Origin: Nitrospira sp. UBA6909
GTDB lineage: Bacteria > Nitrospirota > Nitrospiria > Nitrospirales > Nitrospiraceae
Assembly: GCA_002451055.1 (NCBI GenBank)
Contig: DKBD01000211.1
Span: 13,780 to 20,556, forward strand
DNA: 6,777 nucleotides
Direction: 5' to 3'
Shown: piece by piece, positions 6,516 to 6,777 of the stretch
Numbering within the stretch: position 1 is the stretch's first letter
Layout: every line of letters begins with the position of its first letter
Translations under genes and position numbers: made by a program
Notes under the pieces: generated by a model
The model's database searches: none
Told to the model about the DNA's origin: nothing
Seen by the model: the letters and a program-made list of their open reading frames with translations, nothing else

Positions 6516-6777
6516 GGATCGATTGCGGGATGGATATCCGCTTCAGCAACCGCTGAGCGGTCCCCCGATTGTCGACGCTTGCATCGTCATGCCATACGTG
6601 CTAGCAGAATGGCCGTATGGTTCATCCTGACCAACCATTCAGCATATTCTGAGCGCTGTGAATTCTCCCATATGGGCTCGTGCATCAGTTATCGCCTGGT
6701 CGCAGCGCCTGCTTGACAGTTTTCGACACTGGACCGGGCGAGACTTGCTCGTCTGTTCCGGGTCGAGAGAAGATCGG
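6516..6777. other. Right-edge region without a recognised gene
   Basis: No convincing coding frame, tRNA or rRNA is visible on either strand. The longest plus-strand frame here (71 codons from a GTG at 6501) has no ribosome site, no recognisable motif and starts inside the leuC promoter. The region holds a cluster of palindromes (6549-6561, and 6592-6676, listed separately) and an imperfect hairpin at 6732-6764: GACC, GG and CGAG pairing with CTCG, CC and GGTC around ACTTG. A perfect TTGACA at 6713-6718 has no -10 at 16-18 bases, so a rightward promoter is not supported. The neighbouring gene presumably begins or ends beyond the window. Confidence 0.5.
6592..6676. repeat. Cluster of nested inverted repeats upstream of the leuC promoter
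   Basis: Several perfect short palindromes overlap: CCATACG (6592-6598) with CGTATGG (6614-6620); TGCTAGCA (6599-6606); CCCATATGGG (6667-6676). A larger imperfect stem pairs CAGAAT (6605-6610) and ATGGTT (6617-6622) with AACCAT (6633-6638) and ATTCTG (6646-6651), with a 10-base loop and an internal loop of 6 against 7 bases. The alternatives are mutually exclusive. Operator, structured RNA or remnant repeat are all possible; nothing decides between them. Confidence 0.4.

Noticed and set aside
6501..6716. 71-codon plus-strand frame from a GTG upstream of leuC
   Set aside because: No ribosome site, no motif, and it overlaps the leuC promoter elements; several palindromes run through it.

Overview
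The window reads as an ordinary, densely packed chromosomal region of a free-living bacterium with moderately high GC. The PilZ protein style, the Thermotoga-type CorA, the heptamer-type intergenic repeat and the leuC/leuD arrangement suggest Nitrospira or a relative in the phylum Nitrospirota. That placement is an impression from remembered protein and repeat style, not a database result. I see no phage, transposase, CRISPR array, rRNA or tRNA.

Layout from left to right: (1) the 3' part of a peptide methionine sulfoxide reductase gene (msrA, +), cut at the window edge just after its expected catalytic motif; (2) a small exported lytic transglycosylase of the SLT family (+); (3) a single-domain PilZ protein (-), convergent with the transglycosylase and only 16 bases from it; (4) a PLP-dependent class I/II aminotransferase (+), divergent from the PilZ gene, with a hairpin-forming leader; (5) a CorA Mg2+/Co2+ channel (+), the same length as the Thermotoga maritima protein; (6) leuD and leuC (both -, transcribed leuC then leuD), the two subunits of isopropylmalate isomerase, with a good sigma70-type promoter in front of leuC; (7) about 260 bases without a recognisable gene but rich in short palindromes, at the right edge.

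Functionally, leuC and leuD form one enzyme in leucine biosynthesis and are probably one operon. The other genes look like independent housekeeping units: oxidised-methionine repair, peptidoglycan trimming, c-di-GMP response, amino-acid transamination and divalent cation uptake. The aminotransferase could act on amino acids related to the leucine pathway, but nothing in the sequence ties them together.

The least ordinary structure is the 94-base leuC-leuD spacer. It is largely made of degenerate 7-bp units in tandem on one side and inverted on the other around a central hairpin, and it abuts the leuD ribosome binding site. Second are the palindrome cluster upstream of the leuC promoter and the leader hairpin of the aminotransferase. 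I found no convincing evidence for a new multi-gene system.
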